In this document: positions 8,530 to 16,927 of the stretch, piece after piece
Layout: the number at the start of each line of letters is the position of its first letter
Numbering within the stretch: position 1 is the first letter of the stretch
NCBI GenBank assembly: GCA_023151115.1
Contig: JAKLJP010000006.1
Location: 124,001-188,000 of the forward strand
Source of the DNA: Anaerolineae bacterium
GTDB taxonomy: Bacteria; Chloroflexota; Anaerolineae; 4572-78; J111
Length of the DNA: 64,000 bases
Direction: 5' to 3'
Made by a program: the position numbers and the translations under genes
Notes under the pieces: generated by a model
The model's database searches: none
Seen by the model: the letters and a program-made list of their open reading frames with translations, nothing else
What the model was told of the DNA's origin: nothing

Positions 8530-9537
8530 ATGGAATTGGTGAAAGTGAATTTCACATATCTCTCGATTGTTTTGTCCTTATTCATTGGTGTATTAATTGG
8601 TATTGTTCTACAAAAGTATTACCGAATTGGTAGAATTCTTAAAATACTTGGCCTAAGAATTCGAACTATAATACAGCCTCAAATTTATAGTCCAACCCCG
8701 GGGCAGCCGGATGAAGTTATGGATGAGGGCAAACTAAGAATGGCTCAAGCCCGGCAAGTCTCTCGGATTAATCGGAGTGAATATGGGCGAGTTATTCATA
8801 TCTATGGTGATAGTATTGCCCGAGGCTGGGGCTTTGGCGTTTTTGAGTATAAGAACCCCTTAAATCGAATACAGGATATAGCTCAGATGCTTTTGCGTGA
8901 TAATGGGGTCAGCAAGCAGGAGCTTTTTTTTCGTTTCGCCTGGACACAAGATGTAAAACGTATCTCTCAAGAATTAAATTCCGGCATGATAAAAGATGGG
9001 GATGTTGTTGTATTTGAAGATGCGGGGCCACATGAGGATAATGTAGAACAACGCCGCCAGAGATTTTTAGCCATCAAGGAAACTGTAAAAAAAAGCAGGC
9101 GAGAGGTTTCTCTTGTTTTGACCACAATGTTTGACTACTGGCCGACACCCCTCTATTACAATTCAGAGTATGATGCCCTCATTGGTGATTCTGGTATGAC
9201 CATGAACCAGGTTGTACTTGAAATAGCCGCGGATGGATACCCATCGGTACTAGATTGGAACAAACAAATGGATCAGGCTGTCGAGGCGCTCCGCTTGTTT
9301 GGGGTTAGTCCTATGCACCGAGACGGGGTGCATCCCAACATTTTTGGAAATTTCCTACTGGCAGCTTCCCTGTTGAACCATATCGGCATCCCTATTTCAA
9401 ATTATGACAGTGTAAAACAAGAGTTTAAAAAGCTGCGGCCAGCTTCCTACACCCAGCTCCAGTGGGCCAAACCATTAAGTGAAGCTCGGCTTGAGCAGAT
9501 TTTACAAACGCTATTCGAGATAGGTAACTCTGGCTAA
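8530..9537 (+). CDS. membrane-anchored SGNH/GDSL-type hydrolase, copy 1
   Basis: 335 residues. An N-terminal hydrophobic segment (about 9-27, with LSIVLSLFIGVLIGIVLQ) looks like an uncleaved anchor. The SGNH block I HIYGDSIARGWGFG is near 95-108, and the C-terminal DGVHPNIFGN (about 259-268) gives the Asp/His of the catalytic triad. These enzymes usually add or remove acyl groups on sugars. A close paralogue lies at 25294-26265; the two share long identical stretches such as LNSGMIKDGD and GDSGMTMNQVV. Base composition is more AT-rich than in galE. Its place just before the exporter suggests modification of the exported glycan. Confidence 0.8.
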   Translation: MELVKVNFTYLSIVLSLFIGVLIGIVLQKYYRIGRILKILGLRIRTIIQPQIYSPTPGQPDEVMDEGKLRMAQARQVSRINRSEYGRVIHIYGDSIARGWGFGVFEYKNPLNRIQDIAQMLLRDNGVSKQELFFRFAWTQDVKRISQELNSGMIKDGDVVVFEDAGPHEDNVEQRRQRFLAIKETVKKSRREVSLVLTTMFDYWPTPLYYNSEYDALIGDSGMTMNQVVLEIAADGYPSVLDWNKQMDQAVEALRLFGVSPMHRDGVHPNIFGNFLLAASLLNHIGIPISNYDSVKQEFKKLRPASYTQLQWAKPLSEARLEQILQTLFEIGNSG

Positions 9538-9602
9538 ACACGAACTGTTGCATAAATAGAGTGGGATGGTCATGCCATAAATTTCCGCCCGCTGCCGAAG
9601 TA

Positions 9603-9611
9603 TGCTAAAAT
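9603..9611 (+). promoter_or_regulatory. putative extended -10 promoter for the ABC exporter operon
   Basis: TGCTAAAAT at 9603-9611 matches an extended -10 (TGnTATAAT, one mismatch). The -35 region (TTCCGC, 9583-9588) is poor, as is common for extended -10 promoters. Transcription would begin near 9617, at the first base of the leader stem. Confidence 0.4.
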
Positions 9612-9615
9612 AGGT

Positions 9616-9713
9616 GGCTCAGAGCAGTTAAGGCTCTTTTTAATTGCCATGAGCCGGTCAGATATTGAGATTTGTAATCAGTTCCGGGCAGGGCAAATGA
9701 GGAACTGATTTTT
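9616..9713 (+). terminator. leader with two hairpins; the second is an intrinsic terminator just before wzm
   Basis: Hairpin 1: outer stem GGCTCA (9616-9621) with TGAGCC (9650-9655) enclosing AGAGC (9621-9625) with GCTCT (9633-9637) and a T-run. Hairpin 2: AATCAGTTCC (9676-9685) and GGAACTGATT (9701-9710), a perfect 10-bp stem with a 15-base loop, followed by TTTATT. It ends 24 bases before the wzm start codon. A terminator inside the leader points to attenuation or processive antitermination of the export operon, rather than the simple end of the SGNH gene. Which of the two applies cannot be decided from sequence. Confidence 0.65.
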
Positions 9714-9737
9714 ATTGTCTTGACCCATAGGATTTGT

Positions 9738-10583
9738 ATGAGTTTGAAAACTGAAATTGATACACCTCCCACTATCATAATTGAGCCTGAACACGGGCTG
9801 AGACGCTTGGGGTTACGTGATCTATGGGAATATCGAGACCTTATTCGCTATCTGGTAATGCGTAATATTCATGGACGTTATCGCCCTACAAACTTAGGTT
9901 TATTATGGATAATTATTACCCCTTTGGCTTATATGACCATCTATAGTTTAGTATTTGGCTTAATGCTTGGCGTTAAAAGTGATAAGGTTCCCTATCCTAT
10001 GTTTGTCTATTCAGGGATTACACTTTGGTTTTTCTTTCAGGGTACAGTCAATCGAACAACCAGCAGCCTAACCAGTAATCGAGGGATCATGAAGAAAGTC
10101 TATTATCCCCGATTGATCGTTCCCTTAGTAGCTATTTTATCTGAACTGGTAGATTATGTAGCTTCACTCATACCCCTTGTACTGATGTTTTTTTACTATC
10201 GGTTTATCCCCGGTTTTACGATTCTGACCTTGCCCTTTTTTGCGTTATTGATGGTGCTTGCTGCTTCAGCATTAGGGATATGGTTAGCCGCTCTATCAGT
10301 CAATACGCCCGATGTAGGGTTAGCTTTGCGACCGAGCTTTAGAGCCTTATTGTATCTATCACCAATTCTTTATCCAATTAGCCACATTCCTGATTCGTGG
10401 CGATCCTTTGTTTATCTAAATCCACTAAGCACTATCTTTCAAGGCTATCGGTGGGCACTATGGGGAGAGGAATCCCCCCCAATATTAATTGTATTGATTG
10501 TAACGGTTCTGCTCATCTCCGGTTTTGTTGCTGCGCTCTTTTATTTTCGGCGTGTGGAACGAACAATGGTTGATTATTTATGA
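9738..10583 (+). CDS. wzm: polysaccharide ABC exporter, membrane subunit (Wzm-like)
   Basis: 281 residues from the ATG at 9738 (AGGA 6 bases upstream); the TTG at 9720 in frame has no ribosome site. An ABC-2 type permease with six predicted membrane segments. The N-terminal cytoplasmic stretch DLIRYLVMRNIHGRYRPTNLGLLWIIITPL is characteristic of the Wzm/TagG family. With the ATPase encoded next (4-base ATGA overlap), it would move a lipid-linked glycan across the inner membrane. Confidence 0.92.
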   Translation: MSLKTEIDTPPTIIIEPEHGLRRLGLRDLWEYRDLIRYLVMRNIHGRYRPTNLGLLWIIITPLAYMTIYSLVFGLMLGVKSDKVPYPMFVYSGITLWFFFQGTVNRTTSSLTSNRGIMKKVYYPRLIVPLVAILSELVDYVASLIPLVLMFFYYRFIPGFTILTLPFFALLMVLAASALGIWLAALSVNTPDVGLALRPSFRALLYLSPILYPISHIPDSWRSFVYLNPLSTIFQGYRWALWGEESPPILIVLIVTVLLISGFVAALFYFRRVERTMVDYL

Positions 10584-12025
10584 GTGACCCAATAATCAGA
10601 GTTGAACATTTAGGTAAATTATATTATTTAGGCGGCCGAAAACCGCGAGCCCCTGGCCTGCCAACACATTTACGAAACACTCTACAAATGTCACGGCATT
10701 ACCTCCGCGATGTTCGCCGTAAGGGTATCCAGAAACAAGTTCGGCAGACTTTAACTAACTCAAAAAACTATCTTCGTCGTATTAAACAAACCGGTCTAAA
10801 AGATTATCTACCCGAGATTTTGAACCGGTCTCATCAAAACGGTAAATTGTTACCTGATGATTTTTCCTGGATACCCCCAGCTGGAGCATTTTGGGTATTA
10901 AAAGATGTCTCATTTGAGGTGAAACCAGGTGAAGTAATAGGTATCATTGGTCGTAATGGGGCCGGCAAAAGTACATTGCTGAAGATTCTTAGCCGTATTA
11001 CCGAGCCAACAGTGGGCAAGGCCGTCATCCACGGCCGGATTGGCAGTCTGTTAGAGGTAGGGACCGGCTTTCATGATGAGCTGAGCGGACGGGAGAATAT
11101 TTATCTTAACGGCACAATCTTGGGGATGAAGAAACTCGAAATTGATCGTAAACTTGATGAGATTGTAGCCTTTTCTGGGGTAGAACGGTTTCTTGATACT
11201 CCGGTTAAATATTATTCTAGTGGGATGCGCGTCCGTTTAGCCTTCTCTGTTGCAGCTCACCTCGACACAGAAATCTTGTTAATTGACGAGGTACTGGCAG
11301 TCGGCGATGTGGCCTTCCAGGAAAAATGCCTCAAAAAAATGAATTCCATAACCCAAGCAGAAGGTCGAACTGTATTATTTGTAACTCATAATATGTCGGC
11401 TATTGCCAGTTTATGCCCTACATCTATTCTTCTCGAAGCCGGGCGGGTTGTTGCTTCAGGCCCAAGCAGCGAAATTATTCCTCGTTATTATGAATCAGTG
11501 CGTTCAAATAGTGGCAAAACTGAATTAACCGACAATACAAGAACAGGAAGTGGCCTGTTGCGTTTTACCAATTTTTTCTTAGAAGATATCAATGGCAATC
11601 CCTGTAAGTCGGTCAGAGCGGGTGATCCGGTTCGGTTAGTGATGGAATATACAAGCGAGTTTAACGGACAACCTAACGATGTAATGGTCAATGTAGTATT
11701 TGCCAATCAAAAAGGACATCGCTTGTTTGGTTTACCCAGTGACGTTACACGTAGTAAGTTACTAGATTTATCGTCTGCCGGCCGTTTTGTATGTACAATT
11801 CCCTCTCTTCCGCTAATACCAGGCAATTATGAGGTTGATATTTCTTGCCTGGTCAACAGAGAATTAACAGATAAAATCATGTCTGCTACTAGTATTATAG
11901 TAACTGAGGGTGATTTTTATGGAACTGGTCGCTTGCCAATCAGCTACTACGGTAACATTTTGGTTAGTTATGATTGGGCCACAGAACCCACTGTTCTCTC
12001 AGTCAACACAGATGTATTTAGTTGA
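10580..12025 (+). CDS. wzt: polysaccharide ABC exporter, ATPase subunit with Wzt C-terminal domain
   Basis: 481 residues. Walker A GRNGAGKST at 124-132, signature YYSSGM near 212-217, Walker B ILLIDEVLAVGD near 229-240 and the switch His in FVTHN. Between the first strand (IRVEHLGKLYYLG) and FWVLKDVSFEV there is an insertion of about 85 residues rich in Arg and Lys, seen in some Wzt-like ATPases. Residues from about 300 to the end form a separate Wzt C-terminal beta domain, which in studied systems binds the modified end of the polymer. This suggests recognition of a terminal modification made by the nearby methyl- or sulfotransferases (inference). Confidence 0.93.
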   Translation: MSDPIIRVEHLGKLYYLGGRKPRAPGLPTHLRNTLQMSRHYLRDVRRKGIQKQVRQTLTNSKNYLRRIKQTGLKDYLPEILNRSHQNGKLLPDDFSWIPPAGAFWVLKDVSFEVKPGEVIGIIGRNGAGKSTLLKILSRITEPTVGKAVIHGRIGSLLEVGTGFHDELSGRENIYLNGTILGMKKLEIDRKLDEIVAFSGVERFLDTPVKYYSSGMRVRLAFSVAAHLDTEILLIDEVLAVGDVAFQEKCLKKMNSITQAEGRTVLFVTHNMSAIASLCPTSILLEAGRVVASGPSSEIIPRYYESVRSNSGKTELTDNTRTGSGLLRFTNFFLEDINGNPCKSVRAGDPVRLVMEYTSEFNGQPNDVMVNVVFANQKGHRLFGLPSDVTRSKLLDLSSAGRFVCTIPSLPLIPGNYEVDISCLVNRELTDKIMSATSIIVTEGDFYGTGRLPISYYGNILVSYDWATEPTVLSVNTDVFS

Positions 12026-12090
12026 TTGGTTTAATAATTGACATTCAATCATATTCGGCATTAGATAATGTCAAAAGAAGGTTTAGTTCG

Positions 12091-13293
12091 ATGACTGGCA
12101 CCCCTTCACGTAAGATCATAATATTCTATATCATTTTTTCGCTAATAATCGCTTCCCTGGTCTTTACTTTTGCTAGTAATGCTATCTTACCTAATTTAAC
12201 GTCAGTTCCAACTCTTGTTTTTTGGCTTGCTGTTGCTGCTTTGCCGATTCTTTATCTCATTTTTGAATGGTTCGTTGTTTACAAATATATTGGCCAAGCT
12301 TTAACACAACTAATCAAACATAACACGAAAGTGATGGCCTTATTCGATGAACGTAACGAAAAAATGTTGGCTCTCCTTGATGAACGGAATGCAAAGACGT
12401 TGGCTCTCCTTGATGAACGCAACACCATCCAAAAAGATTATGTCGAGCGACGATTACGCAATCTTCTCGAAGTGCAGATGGCCACTTTACCCGTTGACAT
12501 AATTGAAGAATTGAAGGTATCTCAAGAAGCAAGTAGGCTTCTGAAATATGCACAAGAGAGACGCCGAAATTTTTCCCAAGAGGTGAATTTTGCTTTATTA
12601 CAAGAAAAGAGCCGAATTAGAGAGATTTATCTGAATGAGTTATTCGCTGGCATTGAAAAAGTCTGCGTGCCAATTGGGGCCATTAACGAAGAAACAGGAC
12701 ATGTCAATCATGTTGATCTCCTCTATGTCAATGCGATTGCTCGTCATTTGCAGTGTAGAAATTTATTTGAATTTGGAACTTACATGGGTCGGACAACTTA
12801 CCATCTTGCCCAAGCTACGGAGGGCGTGATTGTAACGACCCTGAATCTGCCACCTGAAGCAGACCCACGCATAGCGCCTTACCTTGGTATTTACTTTCGA
12901 GGTACAGATCGAGAACCGTTTATAAGACAAATATTTGCTGATTCCAGAGAATTTGATACGACCCCTTATCGCCATAAAATGGATTTTATCTTTGTGGACG
13001 GCGATCATAGTTATGAATTAGTAAAAAATGACACGGCCAAAGCTTTTGAAATGCTTGCCCCCAAGGGCGTCATTATTTGGCATGATTATGCGGCCAAAAG
13101 CCCCGGTGTGGTTAAGTTCTTTCAGGAATTTACTCAAGATCAGCCGGTGTTTCGGATCAAAAATACCTGCTTGCTAGTACATTTAGATGGCGTAGACCCA
13201 CTCACATTTACCCCTCATCCTATGCGGACTAGCTTAGAAAATAAACAGCGCAAGAAACATGGGCATAACTATGCACTTTACCACTTGCAATAG
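12091..13293 (+). CDS. membrane-anchored coiled-coil SAM methyltransferase
   Basis: 400 residues from the ATG at 12091 (AAGAAGG about 9 bases upstream); a TTG at 12022, overlapping the wzt stop, would add 23 residues but has no ribosome site. Two membrane helices (about 8-26 and 40-62) are followed by a coiled-coil with a repeated DERN motif (81-111). A class I methyltransferase domain follows, with motif I FEFGTYMGRTT, an acidic FIFVDGDHSYE and IIWHDYAAKSPG. The domain resembles the Methyltransf_24 group. It sits directly after the exporter genes. A terminal methyltransferase with a coiled-coil recalls the chain-length-controlling WbdD type, but no kinase domain is visible and that comparison is inference. 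Confidence 0.78.
   Translation: MTGTPSRKIIIFYIIFSLIIASLVFTFASNAILPNLTSVPTLVFWLAVAALPILYLIFEWFVVYKYIGQALTQLIKHNTKVMALFDERNEKMLALLDERNAKTLALLDERNTIQKDYVERRLRNLLEVQMATLPVDIIEELKVSQEASRLLKYAQERRRNFSQEVNFALLQEKSRIREIYLNELFAGIEKVCVPIGAINEETGHVNHVDLLYVNAIARHLQCRNLFEFGTYMGRTTYHLAQATEGVIVTTLNLPPEADPRIAPYLGIYFRGTDREPFIRQIFADSREFDTTPYRHKMDFIFVDGDHSYELVKNDTAKAFEMLAPKGVIIWHDYAAKSPGVVKFFQEFTQDQPVFRIKNTCLLVHLDGVDPLTFTPHPMRTSLENKQRKKHGHNYALYHLQ
12331..12423 (+). repeat. 33-bp (11-residue) tandem repeats in the methyltransferase coiled-coil
   Basis: Three copies of an 11-residue unit with core (A)L(F/L)DERN and the aspartates spaced exactly 11 residues apart. Eleven-residue periodicity fits a hendecad, a slightly right-handed coiled-coil. 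Confidence 0.75.
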
Positions 13294-13355
13294 ACCTTAT
13301 CCCCAAGAACTTGTAGTAAAAGCTAAACATCTGGGTCGCTGGGGTCAGGCTCTAC

Positions 13356-14399
13356 ATGGGTAAGTTACTGAGCACACTGGTAGAATACTTTTGGTTTATC
13401 AGTCTAAAACTATTACCTGACACATATCGCTTAAGTGTTTTTATCAATAACTTCAAGTTTTTTACTGACAAAGAAAGATTGGAAGCGTGTATTGCTAATC
13501 TAAAGCTTTTATCATACGAAAGTCAGTTGAAGGTCTGTCTTAATGGTTTAAAATTTCTATCTAATGAAGATCGGTTAGAAACTTGTGTTGACTGCTTAAA
13601 ACTTTTGCCAGATAGAAATTGGTTAGCAATTCGACGCAAGTTAGCTGTGGTGAAAGAATTAGATTACAGCCGCCATAAAATCCTACTCAATATTGAAGAA
13701 GAGTTTGAGTATGATGTACGACTGGTCTCCTGTAGAAAGGAACCTGAAACTATAAAATGGATTGAGACATTTATTAAAGATGGAGATGTCGTTTATGATA
13801 TAGGCGCTAATGTTGGCGCTTATGCTCTGGTAGCAGCCAAATTCACAAATGGACGGGCATTAATATATGCATTTGAACCCGGATTCCCAACTTTTGCTCA
13901 ATTAAACAAAAATGTAGTATTAAATAACTGTCAAGACAATATTATACCGTTACCTCTCGCCCTGTCATCAAAAACTAATTTAGCCCTTTTCAATTACCAT
14001 AACCTTAGAGCAGGTGGCGCTCTTCACTCGTTAGGAGCAGCCATTGATTATGCGGGTAAGTCTTTCGAGCCAGTTTTGAGCCAACCTGTATTGAGCTATC
14101 GGATAGATGATCTAATTGATTACTTTGACCTTCCAGTTCCAAACCATATCAAGCTAGATGTTGACGGTCTCGAATTCGAGATACTTAAAGGTGCTGAAAA
14201 GACTTTGGCTGATGTTAAGGTACGTACAGTTATGGTAGAAATTAATGAAAGTCTCGAAGATGTAAGTATAGATATAATTTCTTATCTTAGAGATAAGGGT
14301 TTGTACCCTCATGCCAAATATGAACATCCCGAAAATCTGTTTAATTATATTTTTCTACGAACGAGTGAATTCAGTGAGAGCCACCCTACCTCCTGCTAA
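13356..14399 (+). CDS. FkbM-family methyltransferase with N-terminal 16-residue helical repeats
   Basis: 347 residues. The C-terminal two thirds are an FkbM methyltransferase: motif I VVYDIGANVGAYAL (about 147-160), YAFEPGFPTF, and the family-typical IKLDVDGLEFEILKGAE near 266-282. The family O-methylates sugars among other small molecules. Residues 18-97 are unusual: five successive 16-residue repeats of the form LK(L/F)L-x-x-(E/D)-x-x-L-x-x-C, giving an amphipathic helical array. No signal peptide is visible. It follows the exporter and the other methyltransferase, so a sugar substrate is likely. Confidence 0.83.
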   Translation: MGKLLSTLVEYFWFISLKLLPDTYRLSVFINNFKFFTDKERLEACIANLKLLSYESQLKVCLNGLKFLSNEDRLETCVDCLKLLPDRNWLAIRRKLAVVKELDYSRHKILLNIEEEFEYDVRLVSCRKEPETIKWIETFIKDGDVVYDIGANVGAYALVAAKFTNGRALIYAFEPGFPTFAQLNKNVVLNNCQDNIIPLPLALSSKTNLALFNYHNLRAGGALHSLGAAIDYAGKSFEPVLSQPVLSYRIDDLIDYFDLPVPNHIKLDVDGLEFEILKGAEKTLADVKVRTVMVEINESLEDVSIDIISYLRDKGLYPHAKYEHPENLFNYIFLRTSEFSESHPTSC

Positions 14400-14467
14400 C
14401 TCAAGAATGGCATCCAGTTCGATCCTGACAAATCAAAATGTTTTATAGGGCAACAGGAGCAGAGTAA

Positions 14468-16201
14468 TTGACCTCACTACTGGAGAAAATTAGACGCTGG
14501 ACTCGTAGCACTCCCAAAGAAATTCTTGAGCAACAGTTAACCACTTCAGTACCTAGACAGCAAAAATCTTCCATTCGTTATCCAGATTGGCCTCAGCTTT
14601 TGAAGCATGAATGGTCGCGCTGGCAGGACGCGGTACAGGCAGCAACCGGCGGCCCGCGTATCTTGATTGCCACCGGCGTGGGAGGACATCTTCCGGTTGT
14701 TACCCTGGATAGTTTGCTGGCAGTCGCCTTAACCCTACGCGGGGCCGAGGTTCATTTATTACTTTGCGATCAGACTTTGCCGGCCTGTGAGCAGCTTACC
14801 TTTCATAAGGTATCAAACCTGGACGCTTTTGCCACACAAGGCATCTCTGAAAAAACCTGCCGTAGCTGCTTTAATGGAGGGAGCAGCGTTTATCATGCCC
14901 TGGGAGTCCCCTTTCACTTATATGGTGAGTTCATCACCCCTGAGATAAAACAAGGGGTTACAGAGTTGGCTGCGGCAATCCCATTGGATGAGATCGCCGG
15001 GTATCAGCTCGATGGGCTGCGGGTAGGGGAGCATGCCCTGGCCGGAGCTTTACGCTTTTTTGCGCGCGGTACTTTAGAAAACGAGCCTCTGGCTGAACCT
15101 GTTCTACGTCATTACTTTAAAGCCGCCCTCCTCACTACCTCTGTGGCCCGGCGCTGTCTGCGTCAGTATCACTTTGCCTGCGCCAGTTTTCATCATGGTA
15201 TTTATGTTCCACAGGGCTTGGTGGGCGAAGTTGCCCGCCAGGAGGGAGTTCGTGTTGCCAACTGGCAGGTGGCCTACCGCAAAAAAAGTTTTATTTTTAG
15301 CCATCACGATACCTATCATCACACCATGCTGGCTGAACCGGTATCTACCTGGGAAAATATAAGCTGGACCCCGCACCTGGAAACTGAGACAATGGATTAT
15401 CTCAAGAGCCGCTGGCAGGGAACACGCGACTGGATTTGGTTTCATGAAACCCCCCAAGAGGATTTAGAGGCAATTATCCGCGAGGTTGGGGTGGATTTAT
15501 CCCGCCCGTGTATTGGGCTATTAACCAATGTAATGTGGGATGCGCAACTGCACTATCCAGCCAACGCCTTTCCAAATATGAAAGAGTGGATTATCCAAAC
15601 AATCCAATATTTTGCCCGCCGCCCTGAATTGCAGTTAGTCATTCGCATTCATCCCGCAGAACTGCGCGGCACAGTAAAATCGCGCCAACTGATGGCCGAC
15701 GAAATTCGCCAAATTTTTCCTGAACTGCCGCCGAATGTCTTTGTGATCCCCCCTGAGAGCCAAATTAGCACCTATGTGATGATGGCCCAATGCAATGCTG
15801 TTATTATCTATGGCACCAAAACCGGGGTTGAATTGACCAGCATGGGTGTGCCTGTGATTGTGGGGGGAGAAGCCTGGATACGCAATAAAGGGCTTACCCT
15901 GGATGCTCGCTCGGTTGATGAATATTTCAAAATTCTCGACCAACTGCCCTTCTCGCAGCCGTTAGAGCCGGCAATTATCGAGCGGGGACGCAAGTATGCC
16001 TACCATTTTTTCTTTCGACGCATGATTCCAGTCGCAAGTATAGAACCTACAGAGGAAGCCAAGTCGTACAGAATCCAACTTTCCGGCCTGGATGATTTGC
16101 TGCCGGGTAAAGACCCTGGCCTGGATACAATCTGCAACGGTATTCTGCACGGCTCTGACTTTGTGTATCCGGCGGAGCTGTATCCCCCTGGGAGCGTTTG
16201 A
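14468..16201 (+). CDS. large KpsC/KpsS-like capsule glycosyltransferase candidate, copy 1
   Basis: 577 residues, starting at TTG with CAGGAGCAG just upstream. The N-terminal part holds ILIATGVGGHLPVVTLDSLLAVALTLRGAEVHLLLCD (about 62-98), a GT-B-like first domain. The C-terminal part holds HPAELRG, IPPESQISTY and IIYGTKTGVELTSMGVPVIVGGEAWIRNKG (about 440-475). This resembles the capsule-synthesis domain of KpsC/KpsS-type Kdo transferases, where YGSKTGLE-like loops bind the CMP sugar. A paralogue (565 residues) lies at 30615-32312. A role in adding the CMP-ulosonate made by this locus is inference. Confidence 0.65.
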   Translation: MTSLLEKIRRWTRSTPKEILEQQLTTSVPRQQKSSIRYPDWPQLLKHEWSRWQDAVQAATGGPRILIATGVGGHLPVVTLDSLLAVALTLRGAEVHLLLCDQTLPACEQLTFHKVSNLDAFATQGISEKTCRSCFNGGSSVYHALGVPFHLYGEFITPEIKQGVTELAAAIPLDEIAGYQLDGLRVGEHALAGALRFFARGTLENEPLAEPVLRHYFKAALLTTSVARRCLRQYHFACASFHHGIYVPQGLVGEVARQEGVRVANWQVAYRKKSFIFSHHDTYHHTMLAEPVSTWENISWTPHLETETMDYLKSRWQGTRDWIWFHETPQEDLEAIIREVGVDLSRPCIGLLTNVMWDAQLHYPANAFPNMKEWIIQTIQYFARRPELQLVIRIHPAELRGTVKSRQLMADEIRQIFPELPPNVFVIPPESQISTYVMMAQCNAVIIYGTKTGVELTSMGVPVIVGGEAWIRNKGLTLDARSVDEYFKILDQLPFSQPLEPAIIERGRKYAYHFFFRRMIPVASIEPTEEAKSYRIQLSGLDDLLPGKDPGLDTICNGILHGSDFVYPAELYPPGSV

Positions 16202-16204
16202 GTT

Positions 16205-16927
16205 ATGCCGGCAGATCACTTTCATAGTTTTGGCAACGCCGTTAATAAGCTTGTCGTAACCCCTGGCCCCCATCGAGTGCGGCGTTGGCTGGCCCTGGCC
16301 GGGCGGCGCATCCGCGAGTATTGGGAACATCTGGCCGCGCTTGATGCGGTGGAACGCTTTCATGAGCAAGCCATCCTGGGCGCTAATTGCCGCATCGGCT
16401 CGCGCGCCTGGTGCGTCAATCGCGGGGCGCGGGATAACATTCAACTGGGCAACTATGTGGTTTGCCGGGGCCTGTTGCGTTGCGAAAATTTTAGTCCCGG
16501 CAAAATTGTTATTGGTGATTATGTATATATTGGCGATGATTGCCTGCTAAGCTGCGCCGAACGGATTGAAATTGGCACACTGACCTTGCTGGCGCACGGA
16601 GTGCAGATTTTTGACAACGACTCGCATCCCATTGATCCCTATCTTCGGGGACAGGATTTTTTAACCATTCTGGGCCAGCACAAAGGCCCCCGAAATAAAA
16701 TTGCCAGCAAACCGGTTAAAATAGGCGAGCGGGCCTGGATTGGTCTGTATGCCATCATTACCAAAGGGGTGCAAATTGGCGATGGCAGTATTGTCGCTGC
16801 GGGCAGCGTCGTCACCTCAGATGTCCCTCCCTTGACCCTTGTCGCCGGCAATCCGGCTCGAGTTGTTAAAGAATTAACTGATTTCTCACTGCCCATAACC
16901 GATAAACTCTTGGAGAAAAGCAAATGA
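16205..16927 (+). CDS. hexapeptide-repeat (left-handed beta-helix) acyltransferase
   Basis: 240 residues. After an N-terminal helical part, many [LIV]GxxxxI-type hexapeptides form a beta-helix (about 60-225: ILGANCRIG, IVIGDYVYIGDDCLLS, IGERAWIGLYAIITKGVQIGDGSIVAAGSVVTSDVPP). GNPARVVKEL at the C-terminus is typical of WbbJ/LacA-like sugar O-acetyltransferases. A His in DNDSHPID near 142 is the likely catalytic base. It starts 3 bases after the preceding stop and its stop overlaps the next start (ATGA). It probably acetylates the polysaccharide or a nucleotide sugar. Confidence 0.86.
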   Translation: MPADHFHSFGNAVNKLVVTPGPHRVRRWLALAGRRIREYWEHLAALDAVERFHEQAILGANCRIGSRAWCVNRGARDNIQLGNYVVCRGLLRCENFSPGKIVIGDYVYIGDDCLLSCAERIEIGTLTLLAHGVQIFDNDSHPIDPYLRGQDFLTILGQHKGPRNKIASKPVKIGERAWIGLYAIITKGVQIGDGSIVAAGSVVTSDVPPLTLVAGNPARVVKELTDFSLPITDKLLEKSK

